From Pyrobaculum oguniense TE7 (GTDB lineage: Archaea; Thermoproteota; Thermoprotei; Thermoproteales; Thermoproteaceae), in contig CP003316.1 in NCBI GenBank assembly GCA_000247545.1, positions 1,335,233 through 1,399,232 of the forward strand: 64,000 bases of DNA. Reading direction: 5' to 3'. Below the pieces are notes generated by a model. It did not search any database and had not been told where the DNA came from. It worked only from the letters and a program-made list of their open reading frames with translations. Positions 8,077 through 16,204 of this stretch are shown here, one piece after another (the stretch's first letter is position 1; every line of letters starts with the position of its first letter). A program made the translations under genes and the position numbers.

Positions 8077-8100
8077 AAAAATTAAGTTTTTAGAAAAAAG
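8077..8100 (-). terminator. Poly-U terminator after the PfpI gene
   Basis: On the minus strand, just past the PfpI stop, there are two uridine runs (six then four or five) split by a short A-rich spacer. This fits archaeal intrinsic termination. Confidence 0.45.
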
Positions 8101-8107
8101 TACAGCC

Positions 8108-8671
8108 TTATTTCGATTTGAGTAGTTTTATGAATTCTCTCATCCATGCTGGGTTGTCGGGCCAGGCTCTTGCAGTTACTAAGTTGCCGTCTACGACGAC
8201 TTCTTGATCTACCCATATGCCGCCGTTGTTCTCCACCTCGGGCCTCACGGCGATATAGCTGGTCATCTTCCTGCCCTTGACGACCCCCGCGGCCGCCAAG
8301 ATCTGAGGCGCGTGGCATATGGCGGCCACCGGCTTGTTGCGCTCGAAGAAATGCCTCACGATCCTCTTGACGTCCTCAGACGCCACAACCCTCACATATT
8401 CCGGCATCCTCCCGCCCGGTATCACAAGGCCGTCGTACTCCTCGGGCTTGACCTCGGCTAAGGTCTTGGTGACCCACCTGAAGAGGTAGCCGGGCTTCTC
8501 GCTGTAGGTCTCCCAGCCCGGCTCAAAGTCATGTACTACCGTCCTGAGCTCCTTCTTGGAGGGGGCCGCCACGTCTACCTCGAAGCCCTCCTCCCTGAGC
8601 CTGTAGTATGGATAGAAGATCTCCAGCGCCTCAACGGCGTCCCCCGCTATTATCAACACTTTCTTTGCCAT
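8108..8671 (-). CDS. DJ-1/PfpI family intracellular protease or glyoxalase-like enzyme
   Basis: 187 aa of the class I glutamine amidotransferase-like fold. It has VLIIAGDAVEALE at the N-terminus with the conserved Glu, YDGLVIPGGRMPEY, and the nucleophile elbow AAICHAPQILAAAG with Cys followed by His. PfpI-like proteins act as intracellular peptidases or as deglycase/glyoxalase stress enzymes, and the exact substrate cannot be told from sequence. A TATA box (RC of tatttaaaca, 8691-8700) lies about 25 bases before the ATG. It is a single-gene unit with its own terminator. Confidence 0.92.
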   Translation of the reverse strand: MAKKVLIIAGDAVEALEIFYPYYRLREEGFEVDVAAPSKKELRTVVHDFEPGWETYSEKPGYLFRWVTKTLAEVKPEEYDGLVIPGGRMPEYVRVVASEDVKRIVRHFFERNKPVAAICHAPQILAAAGVVKGRKMTSYIAVRPEVENNGGIWVDQEVVVDGNLVTARAWPDNPAWMREFIKLLKSK

Positions 8672-8887
8672 AGGTGGAAGAGGGAGGCACTATTTAAACA
8701 TTTCAAAAGACTCGCTTCGCGAGCTACGTGATAGCAGTTTAGGGCTTGGTGCCGAGTCTCGCGGCAACTGATGCTACATTGTTATCCCTTGGCATATGTT
8801 CGCCGTTTTTCCTCCAAATATGACTCGTGGCAGGTTTCTGACGTCTCAGCGAGCCTACATTTATAAACGGTCGTGTGCTGCGGCCCC

Positions 8888-9877
8888 ATGGCTGAGGTAT
8901 CGTTAGTGCCCTCGATTGGACCTGCTGGGGTCGTTGCAGGTATTGTCCTCACACTTCTTGCAGGCCTGCTTATTGAGCAGTTGGTTCATTACATCTCTTG
9001 GCGTTACCAGAGAGCGACGACGGGGGTGGCGGCTATCTTCGCGCCTATTATTACATCAAGCCCCGAGCTGGCTATTTTCACAGTAGCCCTACTTAGGGGC
9101 GAGGTCCACATAGCCTGGGGCTCCATAGTGGCTCAGCCCTTTATGGCCTCTACTGTGATATACCCAGCTGTTATCCTAACAGCTCTTGTGGCTTGGCTCT
9201 TCGGCAAGAGGAGGTATAAGATCCCCCACGTCCATCGCATAGTAGCCGTACCCCTGCTCGTCTTCACAATTCCGCTGTTGCCGATTCTCTTCCTGCACCC
9301 CGAGAAATACGGCTTATATGGACAACTCTACGGCGTTTTGTTGCTGGCTACATACTTCCTCTACGCCAAGTTTATGCTGAGAGAGGAGAAGATAGAGAAA
9401 GAGGCCCCCTCCCTGTGGCTTAGGAACCCGGCGTTGCAGACGGTGGCCGCCCTAGCTGCGATGGTCTTCGGCGCCGAGTGGATGGTGAGCGGGATTAAAG
9501 AGCTGGGAGCTACTGCAGGACTCGACAAGCTTGCGCTGTCGGTTATACTAGTGCCCATCGCAACCGTGATACCTGAGTCCATAGTTGGCCTCATCTTCAT
9601 CGCCAAGGGGAAAGACGACGAAGGAATAAGCGTAATCGTGGGGGAGAAGGCGCTGTATTCGACGTTTTACCCAGGCCTCGCCATGGCTCTCGGAGTTTAC
9701 ACACTCGAGCCGGCGGCAGCCCAGGCCCTGATTATTGCCATTATCGTATCGATGTTTGAAATAGTGGCTATATGGTTCGGGTACTTCGGCCTAACCGCGC
9801 CAATTGGACTAACCGGCTACTTATACTATGTGGCGTGCTACACCCTTCACGCTGCGTGTCCACAGATAAGCTGGTAG
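8888..9877 (+). CDS. Sodium/calcium exchanger family (CaCA) membrane protein
   Basis: ~329 aa, about ten predicted membrane segments in two inverted halves. The two alpha-repeat signatures are visible: FAPIITSSPELAIFTVALL in the first half and LVPIATVIPESIVGLIFIA in the second, each with the acidic residue that binds cation. It should exchange Na+ or H+ against Ca2+ or another cation across the cytoplasmic membrane. The ATG at 8888 was chosen because TTTATAAAC (8858-8866) lies about 26 bases upstream; an upstream GTG at 8873 is too close to the TATA box. Confidence 0.85.
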   Translation: MAEVSLVPSIGPAGVVAGIVLTLLAGLLIEQLVHYISWRYQRATTGVAAIFAPIITSSPELAIFTVALLRGEVHIAWGSIVAQPFMASTVIYPAVILTALVAWLFGKRRYKIPHVHRIVAVPLLVFTIPLLPILFLHPEKYGLYGQLYGVLLLATYFLYAKFMLREEKIEKEAPSLWLRNPALQTVAALAAMVFGAEWMVSGIKELGATAGLDKLALSVILVPIATVIPESIVGLIFIAKGKDDEGISVIVGEKALYSTFYPGLAMALGVYTLEPAAAQALIIAIIVSMFEIVAIWFGYFGLTAPIGLTGYLYYVACYTLHAACPQISW

Positions 9878-9976
9878 TATCTGGAACTATAGTGTACCCC
9901 TCCCTTATGGTTACAACGCTAATACTGTTTCCACCGTCTTGGCAATTCTGAGCGGGAAAAGAAGGAATGTGCACGA

Positions 9977-10264
9977 CTAGCTCTGCGTGGTTTGTTGGGC
10001 CTCCTCCTTCATTTGTTTCTCTATTTCCTCCAGCGCTTTCTGCACTTCTTTCTCAATCTCTTCTATGGGCTTGGGTGGAGGCGTTGTGGCTAGGGCGTAG
10101 CCTACCCATGCTAGAATGACCAGCACGGCGGCTACTGCGACGAAGGCGGTGAGTTGTAGTATAAGCATCTGCCAAGGCGAGAGGAATACCAACCAGCCGT
10201 AGAGCAAAATACCGACAATTCCGACGGCCATGAGGACTGCCCCAACTGCCTTGTCCCTATGCAT
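9977..10264 (-). CDS. Small two-TM membrane protein with charged C-terminal helix
   Basis: 95 aa from the ATG at 10264 (MHRDKAVGAV). Two hydrophobic segments (VLMAVGIVGILLYGWLVFL and LTAFVAVAAVLVILAWVGYA) are followed by a Pro-rich hinge and a highly charged helix EEIEKEVQKALEEIEKQMKE that could form a coiled coil. The start follows the TATA-like tttatat at 10284-10290; an in-frame start at 10294 would overlap that element. No function recognised. Confidence 0.7.
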   Translation of the reverse strand: MHRDKAVGAVLMAVGIVGILLYGWLVFLSPWQMLILQLTAFVAVAAVLVILAWVGYALATTPPPKPIEEIEKEVQKALEEIEKQMKEEAQQTTQS

Positions 10265-10442
10265 GGCTCTTAACAAACTGGGGTTTATATTCATTCTACT
10301 AGCCTGGGTGTGGCACAGGCCTCACACGTGCCGTCGGGATCTGCCTTATGACAAGTCGCCTTACCCGCCGCTGCCCCTAGCCGATGCATCGGATCTGCAA
10401 CGCGCGGCCGCCGCCTCCGTCGGCGAGGCCCCTCGCCCAGAT

Positions 10443-11015
10443 TCATACCTCTATTGTGGAGCCGGCGCCGAGCTTGTACACGTTAAGCCGCCTCTCTAGT
10501 TCTTTCACTAGCTGAGGCGCTGTGTGTAAGGCGACTACGCACCTAACGCCTAGGAGCTTAAGCTCAGCCACTACTCTGTGGAGGAGGTAGGGGTTGTAGC
10601 TACTGCCGCCGAGGCCTCCCACCACACACCTCGCCTTCACGCCTCTCTGCGAGAGCTTGTGGTATGGGATAGCGAACAGGCCACAGGGCGACACCACTAC
10701 GCCGTCTGTGTACAGCAAGTTCTCCCGCCCCTCGTGCAGAACTTCATACCTCCTCCCGCCTAGGCTTATACCCATGTCAAAACGCGGCTCCACTACAGGC
10801 ACGTTGAAGACCTTGAACCCTCCGATGTGGTGCTCGTTGCCCGCAACCCCGACCACGCCTATCCTGGGCCTTACGGAGCTACGGCGCACAAACTGCACGG
10901 CGGCCTCCACACTACAGCTATCGAAAAGAAGGGCGTCGTCTATCAACAAGCCAAATCCATGGCTAGGCTCCAAGGGGCCTGGGAGCTCGGAGCACAAGGC
11001 CGTAATTTTAACCAC
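10443..11015 (-). CDS. Metallo-beta-lactamase-fold protein with degraded metal site
   Basis: 190 aa. It follows the layout of the MBL-fold group that includes dihydropterin/aminobenzene-phosphate synthases: an early GFGLLIDDALLFDSC strand pair, a loop at the HxHxDH position, GGLGGSSYNP, VVALHTAPQ, and a C-terminal KLGAGSTIEV. The metal motif reads AGNEHHIGG instead of HxHxDHIGG, so two His and the Asp are missing, while a later His (ALHT) remains. It is probably a pseudoenzyme or uses another metal arrangement. GTG start about 23 bases after a TATA-like ttaagtattt. Confidence 0.65.
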   Translation of the reverse strand: MVKITALCSELPGPLEPSHGFGLLIDDALLFDSCSVEAAVQFVRRSSVRPRIGVVGVAGNEHHIGGFKVFNVPVVEPRFDMGISLGGRRYEVLHEGRENLLYTDGVVVSPCGLFAIPYHKLSQRGVKARCVVGGLGGSSYNPYLLHRVVAELKLLGVRCVVALHTAPQLVKELERRLNVYKLGAGSTIEV

Positions 11016-11063
11016 GTCACCCGGTCTCTCTTAAGTATTTAAACCAGCTCATGATGTAGCGCT

Positions 11064-11750
11064 ATGAGGCGGGTGGTAATAAGCGTCTTGTCAATACTTG
11101 CATTCTCGGCAGTCCTTGCCCTATTCCCACAGTTCTACTTACAGGCGTTAATTCTCTACTTCATCGTGTTTTTCGGAATAGCCATATTCGCAGGTCTGCG
11201 GTCTTACAGGAAAAACTTGGCGTCTGCGCAAGAAATTGCGAAGGGGCGTCCACTGCTGGAGATAGATGAAAAAGATATAAATAAGACATTGGAAAAAGAT
11301 AAGGAGCTTCTTAATGAATATAAAAATCTGGCTAGAAAGTCATTTATTAATTTTATGATATTACCACTGTCCCTATTCGTCGCCATGGTTTTATTCCCCG
11401 TCCTACCTCCGTTTGTAGAGGCGTCTCTTAAGCCGTATATAGGACCAGAGGCAGGTAGGTTTCTGGGGTACGTGGCTATTTTCAGCATATTCGCCGCCAT
11501 AACAACGGCGATGTTTAGACCAATTACAACCCCCAGGATTGTTAGACATCTTAAAGTCTACGAGACGGGAATTGTCGTAGACAAGAGCCTTGGGCTGAAG
11601 GCGCCCATTGAGGTAACCGACTACCGACTAAACGAAAACAGAAAATTTATAGAATTTAAGACCAATAACCAGATTTTTAGGATTTATTACAAAGATGTAA
11701 AAGAACTGGATAACATTTTATCGAGACTTATAAAGCCGCTAAAACAGTGA
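11064..11750 (+). CDS. Membrane protein, DUF2208-like
   Basis: 228 aa. Two N-terminal membrane segments (residues ~5-45), a charged cytoplasmic region rich in Lys/Glu/Asp (~50-95), two more membrane segments (~95-160), then a soluble C-terminal domain with [20 protein letters not shown] and [19 protein letters not shown], which resembles a PH-like fold. The arrangement matches archaeal DUF2208 proteins as I remember them; function unknown. Convergent with the L12 gene, with 12 bases of overlap at the 3' ends. Confidence 0.65.
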   Translation: MRRVVISVLSILAFSAVLALFPQFYLQALILYFIVFFGIAIFAGLRSYRKNLASAQEIAKGRPLLEIDEKDINKTLEKDKELLNEYKNLARKSFINFMILPLSLFVAMVLFPVLPPFVEASLKPYIGPEAGRFLGYVAIFSIFAAITTAMFRPITTPRIVRHLKVYETGIVVDKSLGLKAPIEVTDYRLNENRKFIEFKTNNQIFRIYYKDVKELDNILSRLIKPLKQ

Positions 11751-12068
11751 AGCCAGCGAACCGGCGATTTCCTCCTCGCTTGGCCCCTTCTTCTCCTCCT
11801 CCTCTTTCTTCTCCGCGGCAGGTGCCTGAGCAGCAGCGGCAGTAGACGCGGCAGCTGCTGGCGCGGCTACCGGCGCGGCCGCCACGGGGGCGAAGGCCGC
11901 GGACTTAATTGCCTCCTCTATGTTTACCTCCTTCAGCGCTGCGACCAGCGTCTTTATCCTAACCTCGTCAGGCGAGATGCCGGCGGCTTGCAACACCTTT
12001 GCCAAGTTCTCCTCGTTTATCTCCTGTTTTGCGTAGTGCAACAACAGGGCGCCGTATATGTACTCCAT
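11739..12068 (-). CDS. rpl12: 50S ribosomal protein L12 (P1-type stalk protein)
   Basis: Archaeal stalk protein that recruits translation factors. N-terminal dimerisation/L10-binding helices ([17 protein letters not shown]), [25 protein letters not shown], an Ala/Pro hinge, and the acidic C-terminal tail ending [12 protein letters not shown], which binds elongation factors. 109 aa, standard. It is separated here from L1 and L10, which are not in the window. A TATA element (RC of ttaaaaattt, 12091-12100) lies 26 bases upstream. Confidence 0.96.
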   Translation of the reverse strand: MEYIYGALLLHYAKQEINEENLAKVLQAAGISPDEVRIKTLVAALKEVNIEEAIKSAAFAPVAAAPVAAPAAAASTAAAAQAPAAEKKEEEEKKGPSEEEIAGSLASLF

Positions 12069-12101
12069 GAAAGGGGGGAGAAGGAGCTGTTTAAAAATTT
12101 T

Positions 12102-12305
12102 CTAGACCTCTTCAACCCTTATATTCTTGGCTTTAAGCTCGGCCAAGACCTGCTCAGCCTTGTCTGGGGGCAACTTGATTGTATAGAGATAGCCGGCCAG
12201 CCTAGCCTTCAGCTTCACATAGTCCTGATACCGCTTCACCCGCACCTCCTCGGCCTTCTCGCCGAACTGCCTCCAGAGGGCCAGGAGGAACACCTCCTTG
12301 GGCAT
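12102..12305 (-). CDS. rpl38e: 50S ribosomal protein L38e
   Basis: 67 aa. The core VRVKRYQDYVKLKARLAGYL followed by YTIKLPPDKAEQVLAEL matches the eukaryotic L38e pattern (VK-x-K...VK-x-K-x-R...YLYT...KAE-L). This protein is found in only some crenarchaeal and related archaeal lineages, which supports the taxonomic reading. A TATA box (tatataaac at about 12326-12334) lies 26 bases upstream of the ATG. It precedes L12 on the same strand with a ~33-base gap. Confidence 0.85.
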   Translation of the reverse strand: MPKEVFLLALWRQFGEKAEEVRVKRYQDYVKLKARLAGYLYTIKLPPDKAEQVLAELKAKNIRVEEV

Positions 12306-12425
12306 AGCCCCTAGGTAGAGGGGGGTATATAAACATATGGCCGGGGTAACCCACCAGGCTCATTCGCCCCCCCTACAGGGGTGTTGCCCAGGGTGTTATC
12401 TAACAACTCAACACCTTATAAATTT

Positions 12426-12956
12426 TCACACAACGGGTCTGTGCCTATACTCTATGTGTGGGAGAGTCCTCATGACTTCAAAGGCGAGGTTGGACAGCTG
12501 GTTCAACAGCTTTACCACCACCTCGGTCCCCTCCAGCGATGTGGCCCTCCTCTCCACCCAGCGGATCCACACCCTGGCTTCGTCCACGGCGGAGCACTCC
12601 GGCGAGGCGCAGGCGATCCAGCTCCTCAGCGGCTCCTCCGGGGCTGTGGAATACGCCTTCTTCAACGCCCTCTTGTACAGCGCAGTGGCTGTGTCAAGGT
12701 ACTCCGCCCTCCCCGTGGCTAGGTAGAAGCCGAGCTCCATCAGCGAGAAGGCGATCAGCCTCATAACCCGCGACTGCGGCCTGGGGAGGACGTTCGCCGC
12801 CTTGTGCGACGCCGCAATGGCGGTGTCTAGAGCGCCGTAGAGCTTAACGACTGGATCGTCCTTCCTCGCGGCGCGCGCCTCCCCCCTCCAGTAGACTACG
12901 GTGTCCCCCTTGTCCCCTGGACACGCAAATAGCAGAAGACACGGCTTGGTAAGCAC
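12426..12956 (-). CDS. PduO-type cobalamin adenosyltransferase-like protein
   Basis: 176 aa, divergent. The order of conserved blocks fits ATP:cob(I)alamin adenosyltransferases: N-terminal GDKGDT (ATP loop), RKDDPVVKLYGALDTAIAA, a helix MRLIAFSLMELGFYLATG, DEARVWIRWVERRA (the normally ARTxxRRxER helix), and VVKLLNQLSNLAFEVMR. The product would be adenosylcobalamin, used by mutases such as methylmalonyl-CoA mutase. The start is a GTG about 24 bases after TATATTA on the minus strand. It diverges from the prpB/prpD propionate genes, a sensible metabolic neighbour. Confidence 0.7.
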   Translation of the reverse strand: MLTKPCLLLFACPGDKGDTVVYWRGEARAARKDDPVVKLYGALDTAIAASHKAANVLPRPQSRVMRLIAFSLMELGFYLATGRAEYLDTATALYKRALKKAYSTAPEEPLRSWIACASPECSAVDEARVWIRWVERRATSLEGTEVVVKLLNQLSNLAFEVMRTLPHIEYRHRPVV

Positions 12957-12990
12957 TATACCTACACCGACCTACTATATTAACTCATCA

Positions 12991-13000
12991 GTTATTTTTA
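12991..13000 (+). promoter_or_regulatory. TATA-like element before a candidate C/D box RNA
   Basis: GTTATTTTTA lies about 26 bases before 13021 and is too far upstream (about 103 bases) to serve prpB as a leaderless promoter; prpB has its own element at 13071-13080. Confidence 0.4.
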
Positions 13001-13020
13001 CTTCTATCGACTTGGTCAAA

Positions 13021-13072
13021 AGTGATGAGGCCGCTGAGCCACGACTGGTGACGTGTCTTTAGCCGGCTGAAC
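13021..13072 (+). ncRNA. Candidate C/D box guide RNA
   Basis: A ~50-base stretch holds box-like elements in order: GTGATGA (C, 13022-13028), CTGA (D', 13034-13037), GTGACG (C', about 13048-13053) and CTGA (D, 13067-13070). The spacing from C' to D leaves a 13-base guide (TGTCTTTAGCCGG), but the C to D' interval is only 5 bases, shorter than usual. A TATA-like element sits 26 bases upstream, and the RNA lies in the gap between two genes. Plausible, not certain. Confidence 0.4.
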
Positions 13073-13080
13073 ATAAAAAG
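13071..13080 (+). promoter_or_regulatory. TATA box of prpB
   Basis: ACATAAAAAG centred about 24 bases before the ATG at 13099. Confidence 0.5.
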
Positions 13081-13098
13081 AGGTGTCACCTCTCACAT

Positions 13099-14034
13099 AT
13101 GTTGTTTAGGAAAGATAGGGCCGAGGGCGCCAGGTTGTTGAGGGAGGAGCTGGGGAGGCCGGGCATCGTGTTGGTGCCCGGCGTCTTCAACGCGTTGACC
13201 GCCCTCATGGCCCAGAGCCTAGGCTTCAAGGCGGTGTACGTATCGGGGGCGGCCGTCACGGCTTCTATGGCCCTCCCCGACCTGGGGCTGATCACCATGG
13301 ACGAAATGGTGAGGGCCGTTAAGTACATCGTAGACGCCGTGGATATACCAGTGGTCGTCGACATAGATACGGGATACGGCGAGGCTCTCAACGTGATGCG
13401 CGCGGTGAGGGAGTTCGAGGCCGTGGGTGCGGCGGGGGTCCAGCTGGAGGACCAGGTACTGCCCAAGAAGTGCGGCCACCTCGCCGGCAAGGCTGTGATA
13501 CCGCCAGACGAAATGGCGAAGAAAATACGCGCCGCGGTGGAGGCCCGGCGCAACCCCGACTTCGTCATTATTGCCCGCACCGATGCCGTAGGCGTGACTG
13601 GCTTTGAAGACGCCGTCGAGCGGGCTAAGCTGTACCTAGAGGCGGGGGCGGACGTCATATTCCCCGAGGCCCTCCGCACCGAGGAGGAGTTCGCCGAGTT
13701 TGCCAAGAGGGTAAGGGCGCCCCTCCTCGCCAACATGACCGAGTTCGGCGTGTCGCCTCTAATACCGGCGAGAAAGCTGGAGGAGTTCGGCTACAAGTTC
13801 GTAATCTTCCCAGTGACGGCGCTGAGGGTAGCTATGTACGCCATTAGGGAGGTGTACAAGACAATACTCGCCGAGGGGACACAGGCGTCGTGGCTTGACA
13901 AAATGTTTACGCGTAAAGAGCTGTACGAGCTGATAAGATACTACGACTACGAGAAGATAGACTCAGAAATTTCAAAATACATTGACAATATTTATAAATC
14001 GGGAAAGGCGCTGAGGCATGGACAGGGTAACTAA
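13099..14034 (+). CDS. prpB: 2-methylisocitrate lyase (PEP mutase/isocitrate lyase family)
   Basis: 311 aa TIM-barrel enzyme that cleaves 2-methylisocitrate to pyruvate and succinate in propionate breakdown. Family blocks: PGVFNALTALMAQSLGFKAVYVSG, VVDIDTGYG with the metal-binding Asp, GVQLEDQVLPKKCGH with the catalytic KKCGH (Cys near 124), and IIARTDA. The prpD gene starts inside its 3' end. No methylcitrate synthase gene is adjacent. Other family members (phosphonomutase, oxaloacetate decarboxylase) lack KKCGH, so lyase is preferred. Confidence 0.9.
   Translation: MLFRKDRAEGARLLREELGRPGIVLVPGVFNALTALMAQSLGFKAVYVSGAAVTASMALPDLGLITMDEMVRAVKYIVDAVDIPVVVDIDTGYGEALNVMRAVREFEAVGAAGVQLEDQVLPKKCGHLAGKAVIPPDEMAKKIRAAVEARRNPDFVIIARTDAVGVTGFEDAVERAKLYLEAGADVIFPEALRTEEEFAEFAKRVRAPLLANMTEFGVSPLIPARKLEEFGYKFVIFPVTALRVAMYAIREVYKTILAEGTQASWLDKMFTRKELYELIRYYDYEKIDSEISKYIDNIYKSGKALRHGQGN
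13991..13999 (+). promoter_or_regulatory. Internal TATA box for prpD
   Basis: TTTATAAAT lies inside the last codons of prpB, about 24 bases before the prpD ATG at 14018. prpD can therefore be transcribed independently even though the two reading frames overlap by 17 bases. Confidence 0.6.
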
Positions 14035-15379
14035 AACCCTAGCCGAGTACGCCCAGTCCATAGACTTCTCTAGGGTGCCCCCCGAGACGCGGCACGAGGT
14101 CAAGCGGAGGATTATAGACTCGCTTGCTGTAGCCTTCGCCGCATACACCGCGGAGCCCGTCGCCATAGCCAGGAGGGCCGCGTCCAAATTCCCCACAGCC
14201 AAAGGCGCCAGGATTGTCGGCACACGCTACCAAGTCACGCCCGACTGGGCTACTTTCGTCAACGGGCTCATGATTCGCTACCACGACTTCAACGACACAT
14301 ATCTCAGCAAGGAGCCCCTACACCCCAGCGACTTGATAGGCGCCGCCCTCGCCGTTGGGGACTACGTCGGGGCCAGGGGCACTGACTTAATTACGGCCAT
14401 CGCAATCGGCTACGAGGCCTCTGTCACTTTCTGCGACGGGGGGACTCTGCGGAAGAGGGGGTGGGACCACGTCAACTTCTTGGGCATAGGCAGCGCGCTG
14501 GCGGCGGCCAAGCTCCTTGGCCTAGATACAACAAAGACGCAACACGCCCTAGCCATCTACGCAGTGCCCCACGCCGCGATGCGCCAGACGAGGGTAGGCG
14601 AGCTCTCCATGTGGAAAGGCGCGGCCGCCGCCAACTCCAGCAGAAACGCGGTCTTCGCCGCCCTGCTGGCGCAGGAGGGCTTTACGGGGCCCTATAAGCC
14701 CTTCGAGGGGGAGATGGCCTTCTTCAAGCAACTACTCCAGGGGGACTTCGACTTCTCAGTCCTCAAGCCGCTGGAGGAGGGCAGGCCGCCCCGGAGGATA
14801 CTCGACACATACATAAAGCCCTACCCCGTCGAGTACCACGCCCAGACCGCCGTCGAGGCCGCGCTGAGGCTTAGGGAGAGGGTTAGGCTCGAGGAGATAG
14901 AAAAGATCAGAATCGACACATACGAGGCGGCGTACACCATCATAGGCCCTAAAGACCCCGAGAAGTGGGACCCACACACAAGGGAGACCGCCGACCACTC
15001 GTTGATGTGGGTGACCGCCGCCGCCCTCGTCTGGGGCCCCATAAAAATCGAGCACTACAAAGACATACGCAACCCAGCTGTCCTCTCCCTGATGAAGAAG
15101 ATGGAGGTGAACCTAGACCCGGAGCTGGACAAGCTGTACCCACAGGCCTTCCCCACCGTGATAACCATCTACACGAGGGGAGGCGCCAAATACACCGAGC
15201 GCGTCGACTACGCAAAGGGGCACCCGAAAAACCCCATGACAGACGCCGAGCTGGAGGAGAAGTTCAACACACTGACCCGCGACGTGTTGCCAGAAGACGC
15301 CAGGAAGAGGATCTTGCAAATGCTCTGGCGCCTTGAAAACTACGACATAAGCGACTTAGTAGAAGCCCTCGCAGTCTAA
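14018..15379 (+). CDS. prpD: 2-methylcitrate dehydratase (MmgE/PrpD family)
   Basis: 453 aa, full family length. It dehydrates 2-methylcitrate toward 2-methylisocitrate, the substrate of the adjacent PrpB. Recognisable blocks: RRIIDSLAVAFAAY, VNGLMIRYHDFNDTYL with conserved His/Asp, AIAIGYEASVTFCDGGTLRKRGWD, GELSMWKGAAAANSSRNAVF, KPYPVEYHAQTAVEAAL, and TADHSLMWVTAAAL. Start overlaps prpB and has a TATA box of its own inside that gene. Confidence 0.92.
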   Translation: MDRVTKTLAEYAQSIDFSRVPPETRHEVKRRIIDSLAVAFAAYTAEPVAIARRAASKFPTAKGARIVGTRYQVTPDWATFVNGLMIRYHDFNDTYLSKEPLHPSDLIGAALAVGDYVGARGTDLITAIAIGYEASVTFCDGGTLRKRGWDHVNFLGIGSALAAAKLLGLDTTKTQHALAIYAVPHAAMRQTRVGELSMWKGAAAANSSRNAVFAALLAQEGFTGPYKPFEGEMAFFKQLLQGDFDFSVLKPLEEGRPPRRILDTYIKPYPVEYHAQTAVEAALRLRERVRLEEIEKIRIDTYEAAYTIIGPKDPEKWDPHTRETADHSLMWVTAAALVWGPIKIEHYKDIRNPAVLSLMKKMEVNLDPELDKLYPQAFPTVITIYTRGGAKYTERVDYAKGHPKNPMTDAELEEKFNTLTRDVLPEDARKRILQMLWRLENYDISDLVEALAV

Positions 15380-16204
15380 CCCGCCGAGGCACACGGCGTT
15401 TCCCCCGTCGTGCCGCGCACTCCCGAGCCGGCGCCTTGAGGGGCTCAAGTTCGGCTAGCTAATAAATGCGGGTTATGCATTTGTCACTATCTTTCTCCTT
15501 TCAGTGATACTCGCCATTGGTTACCCTCATCATGGCCTTGAGGGGGGCTCTCCCAGCTTGCCGGCGTCGCCGCTGTGCTTGCGATCGCCACGCCGAGCGT
15601 GGGCCCAAGAGGTCGCCTTGACGGCTGTACCATGCCGCTTATGCGTATTGGGATGCTCTCTCGTTGAGTATAATATGGCTGTATGTTATTAATATCAATC
15701 ATAACTTGGTACTCATAAATCTCACTTGACAGTGGCAGATCTAACATAGACAAGCTTTTAAGTGCTTTTAGAATATAACATCACTTGAGGCCATGGCCGA
15801 AATCCCCCTGTGCTGTTTAATCATATTACCACTATAAAACACGCGGACAAAGACCCTTGGAATTTCGCCCCCAGGTAACCCCATGCCATTTGACCTCAGC
15901 ATATAAAGAAACCTCTTATGCTTCTCTTCAATACTTAAGTAGGCAAGATAGTCTCGGTGGCGTCCAACGAGTTTTCAGACAAACCCACTAATAGTTTAGT
16001 AAAGCGCGCGTTGAGTTATGAAATCCTGCCAGTTACCTATTTTTTCCTAAAATACTCTACAACGGGGAGTACTTGATAAGCATCGTCACAACGAGACACA
16101 TTTAGTCAGTTATAAGATTTTCTCGCATCAACTCATTTCTAAAAAGGCAAATATGAATTCGACTCCAGCCTAACAGAAAAAAATAGCGGCTCATAAGCTG
16201 TACC
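15380..16204. other. 825-base gap; possible membrane-protein remnant near 15,470-15,665
   Basis: No intact gene. On the plus strand, split over two or three frames, short hydrophobic runs appear (YAFVTIFLLSVILAIGYP, then LSQLAGVAAVLAIATPSVGP), which look like remains of a transporter membrane segment broken by indels and a stop. The rest (15,670-16,170) is A/T-rich with no feature I can support, apart from a weak TATA-like aaaaaaatag at about 16,177 before the next gene. Confidence 0.35.

Noticed and set aside
12337-12726. Long open frames on the plus strand opposite the adenosyltransferase-like gene
   Set aside because: They mirror the coding of the minus-strand gene, have no promoter or family and their composition is biased by the antisense codons.
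15487-15753. 88-residue minus-strand frame in the gap before the 533-residue secreted protein
   Set aside because: The hydrophobic remnants on the plus strand explain the composition better, and there is no promoter for the minus-strand frame.
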